NCBI GenBank assembly: GCA_947493885.1
Contig: CANLTE010000002.1
Span: 248,001-312,000 of the forward strand
Direction: 5' to 3'
Source of the DNA: an uncultured Maribacter sp.
GTDB taxonomy: Bacteria > Bacteroidota > Bacteroidia > Flavobacteriales > Flavobacteriaceae
DNA: 64,000 nt
Position numbers and translations under genes: made by a program. Shown one piece after another: positions 17,919 to 27,800 of this stretch. The notes below the pieces were generated by a model that was given only the letters and a program-made list of their open reading frames with translations, had not been told where the DNA came from and did no database searches. The number at the start of each line of letters is the position of its first letter. Within the stretch, counting starts at the first letter, position 1.

Positions 17919-18857
17919 GTGTATTTTTACGCTATTGTGGATTCTATAGAAAAATATACTCAATCGATAAAAACTGAAGCTAAGCGACTTGGTTTTTTGT
18001 CATGTGGAATATCAAAGGCAGGTTTTTTAGAGGAAGAGGCTCCTAGACTCGAAAAGTGGCTAAAGAATAATCAAAATGGGGAAATGATGTACATGGAAAA
18101 TCATTTTGACAAACGTTTAGATCCCACAAAATTAGTTGAAGGCTCAAAATCGGTAATCTCTTTGCTTTTAAATTATTATCCTTCAGAGCTCCAAAATCAA
18201 GATGCTTTTAAGGTTTCTAAATACGCGTATGGGCAAGATTATCATCATATTATAAAATCAAAACTTCGAGAATTACAAGAGTTCATTTCGCAGGAAATAG
18301 GAGAGGTAAATGGTCGTGCATTTGTAGATTCTGCACCTGTTTTAGATAAAGCTTGGGCGGCAAAAAGTGGGTTAGGTTGGATTGGTAAAAATAGTAATCT
18401 AATAACCCAAAAAGTAGGTTCGTTTTACTTTATAGCTGAACTAATAGTGGATATAGAGTTAGAGTACGATAGCTCAGTAACTGATCATTGCGGTAGCTGC
18501 ACCGCCTGCATAGATGCCTGCCCTACGGATGCCATCGTTGATCCATATGTGGTGGATGGCAGTAAATGCATCTCGTATTTTACTATTGAATTAAAAAATG
18601 AAATCCCCCAAGATGTTAAGGGTAAATTTGATGATTGGATGTTTGGTTGTGATGTTTGTCAAGATGTTTGTCCGTGGAATAGATTTTCTAAACCACATAA
18701 TGAACCTCTGTTTAATCCCAATCCTGAATTGCTTTCAATGACAAAACAAGATTGGGAGGAAATTACAGAAGATGTTTTTAGAAAAGTATTTCAAAAATCT
18801 GCAGTTAAAAGAACTAAGTACTCTGGTCTTAAACGAAACATAGATTTTTTGAAGTAA
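17919..18857 (+). CDS. queG: Epoxyqueuosine reductase QueG
   Basis: QueG uses cobalamin and two [4Fe-4S] clusters to reduce epoxyqueuosine to queuosine in the anticodon of certain tRNAs. The protein (312 residues from GTG 17919) contains [21 protein letters not shown], the catalytic-region [19 protein letters not shown], and two ferredoxin motifs: [12 protein letters not shown] with a distal C, and CDVCQDVCP. No ATG fits the start. GTG 17919 gives a slightly long N-terminus; GTG 17937 (MDSIEKYTQ) matches the usual family start better and is a real alternative. The first cluster lies in a GC-rich patch with different codon use. Confidence 0.92.
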   Translation: MYFYAIVDSIEKYTQSIKTEAKRLGFLSCGISKAGFLEEEAPRLEKWLKNNQNGEMMYMENHFDKRLDPTKLVEGSKSVISLLLNYYPSELQNQDAFKVSKYAYGQDYHHIIKSKLRELQEFISQEIGEVNGRAFVDSAPVLDKAWAAKSGLGWIGKNSNLITQKVGSFYFIAELIVDIELEYDSSVTDHCGSCTACIDACPTDAIVDPYVVDGSKCISYFTIELKNEIPQDVKGKFDDWMFGCDVCQDVCPWNRFSKPHNEPLFNPNPELLSMTKQDWEEITEDVFRKVFQKSAVKRTKYSGLKRNIDFLK

Positions 18858-18870
18858 TCAGTATAGTGAA

Positions 18871-18888
18871 ATTGTTTTTCAAAACAAT
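18871..18888. repeat. Inverted repeat after queG
   Basis: ATTGTTTT and AAAACAAT form 8-base arms around TC, with outer GTAAT (18854-18858) and ATTAC (18890-18894). There is no U-tract after it, so termination is uncertain. Confidence 0.35.
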
Positions 18889-18927
18889 AATTACAAACAA
18901 ACAGGATGTTTTTCATTGGAATACCCG

Positions 18928-18935
18928 TAAATTTG
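18928..18935 (+). promoter_or_regulatory. Probable -7 box of maeB
   Basis: TAAATTTG matches TANNTTTG and lies 19 bases before the maeB ATG. A -33 TTTG is not evident at the right distance. Confidence 0.45.
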
Positions 18936-18954
18936 TTCCTCTTAAAACCACGAT

Positions 18955-21270
18955 ATGAGTGAGCAAAAGCAAAGAAGAGAGGCGCTAATTTATCATGCAA
19001 AACCACAACCTGGTAAAATTAAAATAGTACCTACTAAGCCATATTCTACACAACGAGATTTAGCATTGGCGTATTCTCCAGGAGTTGCTGAGCCCTGTTT
19101 GGAGATTAAAAAAAATAAAGAGAACGTTTATAAGTATACCGCAAAAGGAAATTTAGTAGCTATAATTTCTAACGGAACAGCAGTTTTAGGACTTGGTGAT
19201 ATTGGTCCCGAAGCTTCAAAACCTGTAATGGAAGGAAAGGGCTTATTGTTTAAAATATTTGCTGATATTGATGGGATTGACATTGAGCTAGATACTAAAG
19301 ATGTAGATAAGTTTGTAGAAACTGTAAAAACAATAGCGCCTACTTTTGGAGGTATTAATTTAGAAGATATAAAAGCTCCTGAAGCTTTTGAGATTGAGAG
19401 AAGGCTAAAAGAGGAGCTAGATATTCCTGTGATGCATGATGATCAACATGGAACCGCAATAATTTCTGCTGCGGCATTGTTGAATGCTTTGGAGATTACC
19501 AAAAAGAAAATTGAAGAAGTAAAAATTGTGGTTTCTGGAGCAGGAGCTGCAGCTGTTTCTTGTACCAAGCTTTACAAAGCATTCGGTGCAAAAGCTGAAA
19601 ATATTGTAATGCTAGATAGTAAAGGTGTTATTCGTAAAGATGCTGAAAATTTATCCAAAGCAAAAAAAGAGTTTGCCACAGATAGAAAAATAGACACTTT
19701 AGCTGAAGCTGTTGTTGATTCGGATGTTTTTGTAGGACTTTCAATTGCAGATATACTCACCCCAGAAATGTTAAAAACTATGGCAAAAGATCCTATAGTT
19801 TTTGCAATGGCAAATCCTAATCCAGAGATTAACTACGATTTAGCCGTAGATACTCGTGATGATATTATTATGGCTACAGGCCGTTCAGACCACCCTAATC
19901 AGGTGAATAACGTTTTAGGTTTTCCGTTTATATTTAGAGGGGCATTGGATGTGAGGGCAACTGCTATTAATGAAGAAATGAAAATGGCTGCAGTAAAGGC
20001 ACTTGCTGAACTTACTAGAGAGCCGGTTCCTGAACAGGTTAATATTGCCTACGGAGAAACGAGGCTTACCTTTGGTAAAGATTATATAATTCCTAAGCCT
20101 TTTGATCCAAGATTAATTTCAGAAATTCCGCCTGCAGTTGCAAAAGCTGCAATGGAAAGCGGAGTAGCTAAACACCCTATTGAAGATTGGGAGCAGTATA
20201 AAGAAGAGCTTAGACAACGTTCTGGAAACGATAATAAAGTGGTGCGATTACTTCATGATCGAGCTAAAATGAATCCAAAACGAATTGTTTTTACGGAAGC
20301 AGATCATATTGGAGTGTTAAAGGCAGCCCAGATTGTTCATGAAGAGGGTATTGCTACACCAATTCTTTTAGGTAGAAAAGAAATTATTCTGGAATTAAAA
20401 AAAGAATTAGAGTTTGATGCAGAAGTGCCTATTGTTGATCCCCTAGATGAGGAATTTAATGATAAGTACCTAAAGTACGCTAACAAATATTGGGAGCGTC
20501 GTAAAAGAAACGGTGTTACTCAATACAGTGCTAAAGTAAAAATGCGTGAGCGTAATTATTACGGATCCATGATGGTGCGGGAAGGTGATGCAGATGGAAT
20601 GATTTCAGGTTATTCAAGAGCATATTCAACTGTGGTTAAGCCAATTTTGGAAGTTATTGGAAGAGCTAAAGATGTTCAAAAAGTTTCTACGGTAAATATT
20701 ATGATAACTGAAAGAGGTCCATTGTTTTTAGCGGATACTTCTATGAATATTGATCCAAATGGTGAGGAACTTGCCGAAATTGCTCAAATGACGGCAAATG
20801 TAGTATCTACTTTTGGTTTTGAGCCGGTATTGGCAATGCTGTCATATGCTAATTTTGGTTCGTCTTCGCATCCGAATGCTAAAAAAGTAAGAGAGGCGGT
20901 TCAGATTTTACATGAAAGAAATCCTGATTTAATTGTTGATGGTGAAATTCAAACGGATTTCGCCCTAAATAAAGATTTACATCAAAGTAATTTCCCTTTC
21001 TCTAAACTTGCAGGAAAAAAAGTAAACACACTTATATTTCCTAATTTAGAGTCTGCGAATATTACCTATAAGCTTCTGAAGGAGCTAAATAAAACGGAAT
21101 CAATTGGGCCTATTACCGTTGGATTAAGTAAATCGGTTCATATTCTACAGATGGGAGCAAGTGTTGATGAGGTTGTAAATATGACTGCAATTGCTGTAAT
21201 TGATGCTCAGGAAAGGGAAAAACGCAAAAAGGCTAAACTAAGTAAAGATCAACTTATATATTTAAAATGA
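18955..21270 (+). CDS. maeB: NADP-dependent malic enzyme, MaeB type with phosphotransacetylase-like domain
   Basis: Malic enzyme decarboxylates malate to pyruvate with NADP+. The 771-residue protein is the two-domain MaeB form. Residues 1-about 410 are the malic enzyme (YSPGVAEPCLEI, ISNGTAVLGLGDIGPEASKPVMEGK, MHDDQHGTAI, GAGAAAVSC nucleotide site). Residues about 430-771 resemble phosphate acetyltransferase (RIVFTEADH, VNIMITERGPLFLADTSMN, LHQSNFPFSKLAGKKVNTL). In studied enzymes the C-terminal domain is regulatory and binds acetyl-CoA, without transferase activity. The stop overlaps the ruvA start by 4 bases (ATGA), so the two are cotranscribed. Confidence 0.95.
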   Translation: MSEQKQRREALIYHAKPQPGKIKIVPTKPYSTQRDLALAYSPGVAEPCLEIKKNKENVYKYTAKGNLVAIISNGTAVLGLGDIGPEASKPVMEGKGLLFKIFADIDGIDIELDTKDVDKFVETVKTIAPTFGGINLEDIKAPEAFEIERRLKEELDIPVMHDDQHGTAIISAAALLNALEITKKKIEEVKIVVSGAGAAAVSCTKLYKAFGAKAENIVMLDSKGVIRKDAENLSKAKKEFATDRKIDTLAEAVVDSDVFVGLSIADILTPEMLKTMAKDPIVFAMANPNPEINYDLAVDTRDDIIMATGRSDHPNQVNNVLGFPFIFRGALDVRATAINEEMKMAAVKALAELTREPVPEQVNIAYGETRLTFGKDYIIPKPFDPRLISEIPPAVAKAAMESGVAKHPIEDWEQYKEELRQRSGNDNKVVRLLHDRAKMNPKRIVFTEADHIGVLKAAQIVHEEGIATPILLGRKEIILELKKELEFDAEVPIVDPLDEEFNDKYLKYANKYWERRKRNGVTQYSAKVKMRERNYYGSMMVREGDADGMISGYSRAYSTVVKPILEVIGRAKDVQKVSTVNIMITERGPLFLADTSMNIDPNGEELAEIAQMTANVVSTFGFEPVLAMLSYANFGSSSHPNAKKVREAVQILHERNPDLIVDGEIQTDFALNKDLHQSNFPFSKLAGKKVNTLIFPNLESANITYKLLKELNKTESIGPITVGLSKSVHILQMGASVDEVVNMTAIAVIDAQEREKRKKAKLSKDQLIYLK

Positions 21271-21848
21271 TAACACACTTAACTGGAAAATTAGTAGAAA
21301 AAAATCCAACGCACTTAATTGTAGAATGTTCTGGTGTTGGGTATTTTGTGAACATATCGCTACATACGTTTTCCAAAATAAGTGATTCTGAAAATATTCA
21401 AATATATACTCATCTTCAAGTAAAGGAAGATTCGCATACTTTGTTTGGTTTTGCAGAAAAGTCCGAAAGGGAAATTTTTAGACTGTTATTGTCTGTTTCG
21501 GGTATTGGGTCTAGCACCGCCAGAACAATGTTATCATCAATGTCTCCAGGGCAAATTCGTGATGCAATTGCTGGGGGTGATGTTCCAGCAATTCAGGCAA
21601 TTAAGGGTATTGGAGCCAAAACAGCGCAAAGAGTTATTCTTGATCTTAGAGATAAGATTTTGAAAGTATATAATATTGATGAAGTTTCCGTTAATTCAAA
21701 CAATACAAATAAAGATGAAGCGTTATCTGCTTTAGAGGTTCTTGGATTTGCTCGCCGACAAGCTGAAAAGGTGGTGGACAAAGTTATTAGCCAAGACCCA
21801 ACACTTAGCGTGGAGGATATAATAAAACTCTCGCTTAAAAATTTGTAA
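21267..21848 (+). CDS. ruvA: Holliday junction branch migration protein RuvA
   Basis: RuvA tetramers bind the four-way junction and load RuvB. The 193-residue protein shows the N-terminal OB-fold (MITHLTGKLVEKNPTHLIVECSGVGY start), two helix-hairpin-helix motifs (LLSVSGIGSSTARTML and IQAIKGIGAKTAQRVILDL) and the C-terminal domain III (DEALSALEVLGFARRQAEKVV). It overlaps maeB by 4 bases and is followed 5 bases later by sprA. Confidence 0.96.
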   Translation: MITHLTGKLVEKNPTHLIVECSGVGYFVNISLHTFSKISDSENIQIYTHLQVKEDSHTLFGFAEKSEREIFRLLLSVSGIGSSTARTMLSSMSPGQIRDAIAGGDVPAIQAIKGIGAKTAQRVILDLRDKILKVYNIDEVSVNSNNTNKDEALSALEVLGFARRQAEKVVDKVISQDPTLSVEDIIKLSLKNL

Positions 21849-21853
21849 TAAGT

Positions 21854-24800
21854 TTGAAAAACGGGGCATTTAAAATTCTTAAATTATCATTTAAGTCCAT
21901 ACTGCTATTGGCACTTTTTTTTCTAGCGACAGGAGTTTCCTTAGCGCAAGAAACAAATGATAAATCAAATACTTCTCAAGAAATAGATTCTGTTAAAACG
22001 GGTTTTGCCTTAGGTAAAATAAAGTTAGAAAACCCTGATAGTATTGTTTCTAAATATATCTATGATGCCAATTTAGATAGATATATTTATAATGAAAGTG
22101 TGGGAGATTTTGATATTGGCTACCCAATAATTTTAACACCAACTCAGTACTACGAATTAGTTAGAAGACAAGGAATAAAAGACTATTTTAAAGAGAAAGC
22201 AGATGCGTTTGCAGGGAAAAAAGAGGGTAGCGAAGAGGCGCGAAAAAACCTTCTGCCAAATTTTTATGTAAAAAGTAGTTTTTTTGAGAGCATATTTGGT
22301 GGGAATACCATTGAGGTAATTCCACAAGGTTCTGTTGCAATGGATTTAGGTATTATTTGGCAAAAAAATGATAACCCATCTTTGTCACCAAGAAACCGCT
22401 CGAATTTAGCATTTGACTTTGATCAGCGTATAAGTTTAAGTATGCTGGGTAAAATTGGAGAGCGCCTTCAAGTAACTGCCAATTATGATACTGAAGCAAC
22501 TTTTGATTTCCAAAATATTGTAAAATTAGATTATACACCAACCGAGGACGACATTATCAGAAAAATAGAAGTTGGTAATGTTAGCATGCCCCTAAACAGC
22601 TCACTAATTACTGGTGCTCAAAGTTTATTTGGTGTTAAAACCGAATTGCAGTTTGGTAAAACTACTATTACAGGGGTGTTTTCGGAGCAAAGGTCACAAA
22701 ATAATACTGTTGTGGCGCAGGGTGGTGGAACAATCAATGAGTTTGCTATTACGGCTCTAGACTATGATGAGGATAAGCACTTTTTCTTATCACATTTTTT
22801 TAGAGATCAATACGACGAAGCCTTGTCCAGTTATCCATACATACGTTCTCAAGTTCAAATTACACGTCTGGAAGTATGGGTAACCAATAGAAGGCAAGAA
22901 ACCTTAAATGTTAGAAATGTTGTTGCTATTCAGGATTTAGGTGAAAGTCAAAAAGATAAAACTAGGGTTGGGCGAATGAATGGTGAGCCAGCAGGTTTTT
23001 TTAATAATACTACAAACAATTTACCTCGTAACAGTGCGAATGATTTTGACCCAAATGAAATAGGGTCAGGTTCGGTATTAACCGAATCTATTCGTGATAT
23101 AGCTACTGTAGATGCTGGTTTTGCTTCTTTCGCTTCTGGGTATAGAGTAAACCAGGGTTTTGACTATGCAATTCTTGAAAATGCTAGAAAATTAGAAAAT
23201 GGTAGGGATTACTCATATAATACGCAGTTAGGATATGTGTCTTTAAATCAACGATTGAGTAATGATGAGGTTTTAGCTGTTGCGTTTCAATACACTTTTA
23301 ATGGAGAAGTATATCAAGTAGGTGAGTTTGCTAATGGAGGTATAGATGCTACTACCGTTTCTTCTGGTGCGAATCCAGTAATCGAAAACAATACCTTAAT
23401 ACTTAAGTTATTAAAAAGTAACATTACCAATGTAAAGGACCCTATATGGGATTTAATGATGAAAAATATTTATGCTACAGGTGCATTTAGACTTAGTCAA
23501 GAAGATTTTAAATTAAATATATTATACTCAGACCCTACACCTCGTAACTATATTATTCCAGCGGATTTAGAAGGGTTTCCTGCTCCAGTAGATGGAGGAA
23601 AACCTTTGGAAGAACGCATTCTTCTTGAGGTATTTAATTTAGATCGTTTAAATGTATACAATGATATTCAACCAGGGGGTGACGGTTTTTTTGATTTTGT
23701 TTCGGGTATTACTGTGGATCAAGAAAATGGTAGAATCATATTTACTAAAAAAGAACCTTTTGGAGAATACCTTCATACCTTAATGGGGGGGGGAGATTAT
23801 GAAAATGATGATGAGGAAGTTTATAATCCTAATCAAGCTAAGTATGTTTTTAGAGATATGTACCATGATACCAAGGCGGCCGCATTAGAATCTCCTGAGA
23901 AAAATAAGTTTATCTTAAAAGGGCGTTATAAGTCTGAAGGTAACAATGGTATACCTATTGGAGCATTTAATGTGCCAAGGGGTTCGGTAAGAGTAACGGC
24001 TGGTGGTAGACAATTGCAAGAGGGAATAGATTATACGGTAAATTATCAGGCAGGAACAGTTCAGATTTTGGACCCCAGTTTGGAAGCTTCAAATACACCA
24101 ATAAACATATCGGTAGAAAATAATGCTGTTTTTGGCCAGCAGACAAGAAGGTTTACGGGAATCAATGTAGAACATAAAATTAATGATAATTTTATGTTAG
24201 GAGGAACACTTTTAAAATTGAACGAAAGACCACTAACACAGAAATCAAATTTTGGTGTTGAACCAGTTAATAATACGGTTTTTGGCTTTAATGGTAATTT
24301 TTCCACAGAGGTGCCTTTTTTAACTAGAATGGTAAATAAACTACCAAACATTGATACTGACGTTCCTTCACAGGTTTCGGTTAGAGCTGAGGTTGCCTGG
24401 TTAAAACCTGGGTCACCAAAAAATGCAGATTTCAATGGAGAAACTACAACATATCTTGATGATTTTGAGGGAGCTCAGGCGCTTATAGATATTAGAGCTT
24501 CATTAGGTTGGACAATGGCAAGTACACCACTTGAATTTACTCCAGGAGGTGCTCTTGAAGGGTCTGGGGTGGATGATCCACTAAATTTAAATAATGGTCA
24601 TGGTAGAGCAAAAATGGCCTGGTATTCCATTGATCCTATATTTTATAGCAACCAAAGACCTTCTTCTATTTCTGATAATGATGTATCTACTAATGCGACA
24701 AGACGAGTTTTTATCAATGAGGTATTTCCAGAAGAAAATATCGCAGCAGGTCAAACCAGAGTGCAAAGCACCTTAGATTTAGCGTATTACCCAAATGCAA

Positions 24801-27800
24801 AAGGACCATATAATAACAGTACTGATTTTGACTCGAAAAGTGGAAATGAAAAATGGGGAGGTATCATGCGCCCACTAAGTAGTACTAATTTTGAGCAAGC
24901 CAATGTAGAGTTCATTCAATTTTGGGTAATGGATCCTTATATAGATGGGGAGGCAGTTGGTTCTGGAGAATTAGTTATAAACCTAGGGAACATTTCTGAA
25001 GATGTTTTACGAGATGGGAAAAAACAATATGAAAACGGACTTCCTGGTACGCAAACAACTGAGGTGTCAGCAGAAACATCTTGGGGGCTAGTACCACAAA
25101 CGCAATCATTGGTATATGCTTTTGATGCTGACGAAAGCAATAGAGTGTTACAAGATGTAGGTTTTGATGGTCTTGATGATGCTGGAGAAGCGGCAATATA
25201 TAACGGTCCTTCGGAAGACCCTGCTTTAGATAATTATCAGTATTATTTAAACAGAGAAGGTGGTATTTTGGAACGCTATTTAGATTTTAACAACCCTGAA
25301 GGGAATTCACCAGTAGGTGTTTCTGATACCAATAGAGGTTCTACAACCTTACCCGATGTTGAAGATGTGGATCGTGATTTAACAATGAATACGGTTAATA
25401 GCTATTTTGAATATAGAATTCCTATCAGACCAGGTATGGATGAAAGTTTGCCTTATGTTACTGATTATAGGGTAGGTACTACAAGTGAACTTGCCAATGG
25501 ATCCGTTTTACAGGCAAATTGGATACAAGTCAAAGTTCCTATCACTTTTAATCCAAATAGAGGATTAAGTGAACTTAATGCAGATCCTTTAAAAAGAAGA
25601 GCAATTGGAGGTATTACGGATCTTAGGTCCATTAGTTTTATGCGTATGTACCTTACTGGTTTTGAGGATGATGTTGTGTTGCGATTTGCTACTTTGGATC
25701 TGGTTAGGGGAGATTGGAGAACATATTCAAAGTCTTTACAGTCAGATAATTTAGGAGGAGAAAGAAATCCCAATGCTGGTGAAATCTTTGACGTGAATAC
25801 GGTAAATGTTCAAGAAAATGAACAAAGAGATCCAATACCATACGTATTGCCTCCTGGAGTGCAAAGGGAACAATTGAACAATAATAATACTATTGTAAGT
25901 CAAAATGAACAAGCTCTTTCTATACGATTTGAAGGTCTTGAGCCTGAAGATTCTCGTGGTGTTTATAAAAATCTCAATGTAGATTTAAGGCAGTATAAAA
26001 AACTTAAAATGTTTATGCATGCCGAAGAAATTATTGAAGGAAATTACGCAGGTAGTGAAGAGTTTCCTTTGGTAGGTTTTCTAAGGTTAGGTACGGATTT
26101 TGCGGAAAATTTTTACCAAATAGAAATACCATTATCCTTTACAGCGCATGGAGCAACATCTGAGGAGGAGATATGGCCTGATAATAATGAGTTGGATGTA
26201 TTACTTGCAGACTTAAATGAGGTTAAGGCATCTTGGATAGAAGGAGGTGAATTAGATGCCGTTCGTTTTTTCGAAATAATTGATGGAAAAGCCGAGTTAG
26301 TAGGTGAATTTAATTCAAGAACTCCTGGAACTATAAGGATAGGTATAAAAGGTAATCCATCTTTAGGGAGTATTAGAACCATGATGGTTGGTATAAAAAA
26401 TGGAGGTTCTGCAAATATTGATGGGGAGGTGTGGTTTAATGAATTGCGTCTGGCTGGGTTAGACAATAACGGTGGTTGGGCAGCCGTAGCAGCCATAGAT
26501 GCTAATGTCGCAGACTTTGCTAATGTTTCCGCTACAGGAAATCGAAGCACTTCCGGTTTTGGGTCTATAGATCAAATGCCTAATGAGCGTGCTCGAGAGG
26601 ATGCTATCTCCTACGATTTAGTAACTAATGTTAATGTTGGACAGTTGTTACCAAAAAAATGGGGTGTGCAGATACCTTTTAATTATGGAATTTCAGAAGA
26701 ATTAATTACTCCAGAGTTTGATCCAGTATATGATGATCTTAAATTAGATGAACGTATTGATGCAGCTTCGTCTGGAGAGAATGCTGAAAATGTAAAAAAA
26801 CAAGCCGAAGATTATACAAAACGTACAAGTATTAATGTAATAGGTTTGCGTAAGGATAGAGGTGAAGAGGCTGATGCTAATTTTTATGATATTGAAAATT
26901 TTACATTTAACTATTCATACAATGAAACAGAGCATAGAGATTTTGAAATAGAATCTTTACGTGATCAAAGTGTAAATACAGGTTTTGTATATAATCATAG
27001 TTTTGACCCAGTAGAAATCGCTCCTTTTGCTAAAAAAGATTCCTTGTTTACTGGTAAATATTGGAAGTGGTTAAAAGATCTTAATCTTAATTTATTGCCA
27101 AATACAATATCATTAAATACCAATTTTAATAGGCAATTTAATCAACAGCGTTTTAGAGATGTTTTTGTTGAGGGAGAAGATAGGTTGGAGTTGCCAGAAC
27201 TTCAGCAAAGAAACTATTTGTTTAATTGGCAATATGCGGTAAATTATAATATTACCAAGTCACTTGGTTTAAATCTTACGGCATCAAATAACAGCATAAT
27301 TAGAAATTACTTTGAAGATGAAAACGACCCTAATTCTCAAATTGATCAAGCATTAGGTCTTTGGGATGGTTTCTTTGATTTAGGAGAGCCAAATAGACAT
27401 TCACAACAAATGCAAATTAATTATGACTTACCCTTAAGCAAAATTCCTGCTTTAGATTTTATTAGTGCTCAATATTCATATACTGGTAATTTTGATTGGC
27501 AGCGCGGTGGAGATGCTTTACGAGAGATAGCAAATGAAGATATTAATACCGTTCAGAATGCTAATACGCATAATATTACATCTACGCTTAGTATGCAAAA
27601 GTTCTATGACTTAATAGGATTAAAAAAACGAGGAGGTAAAGGGTCAAGATCCAGTAAGTCACCTAGAAGAGACAAAGCTGGCAACCTTGCTAAAAAAGAT
27701 GATACCCCTAAAAAAACAAGCAAATCGTTTAATACCTTAGTTGATATTTTAACGATTATCAAAAGAGTAAATGTTAGTTATAATGAGAATAATGGTAAGG

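Noticed and set aside
26113-26550. Open frame of 145 codons on the - strand inside sprA
   Set aside because: It is antisense to a well-supported giant gene, has no promoter-like box or family motif, and its composition follows the complementary codons. The other antisense frames in actB, coxA, the permeases and the Calx-beta gene were dropped for the same reason.
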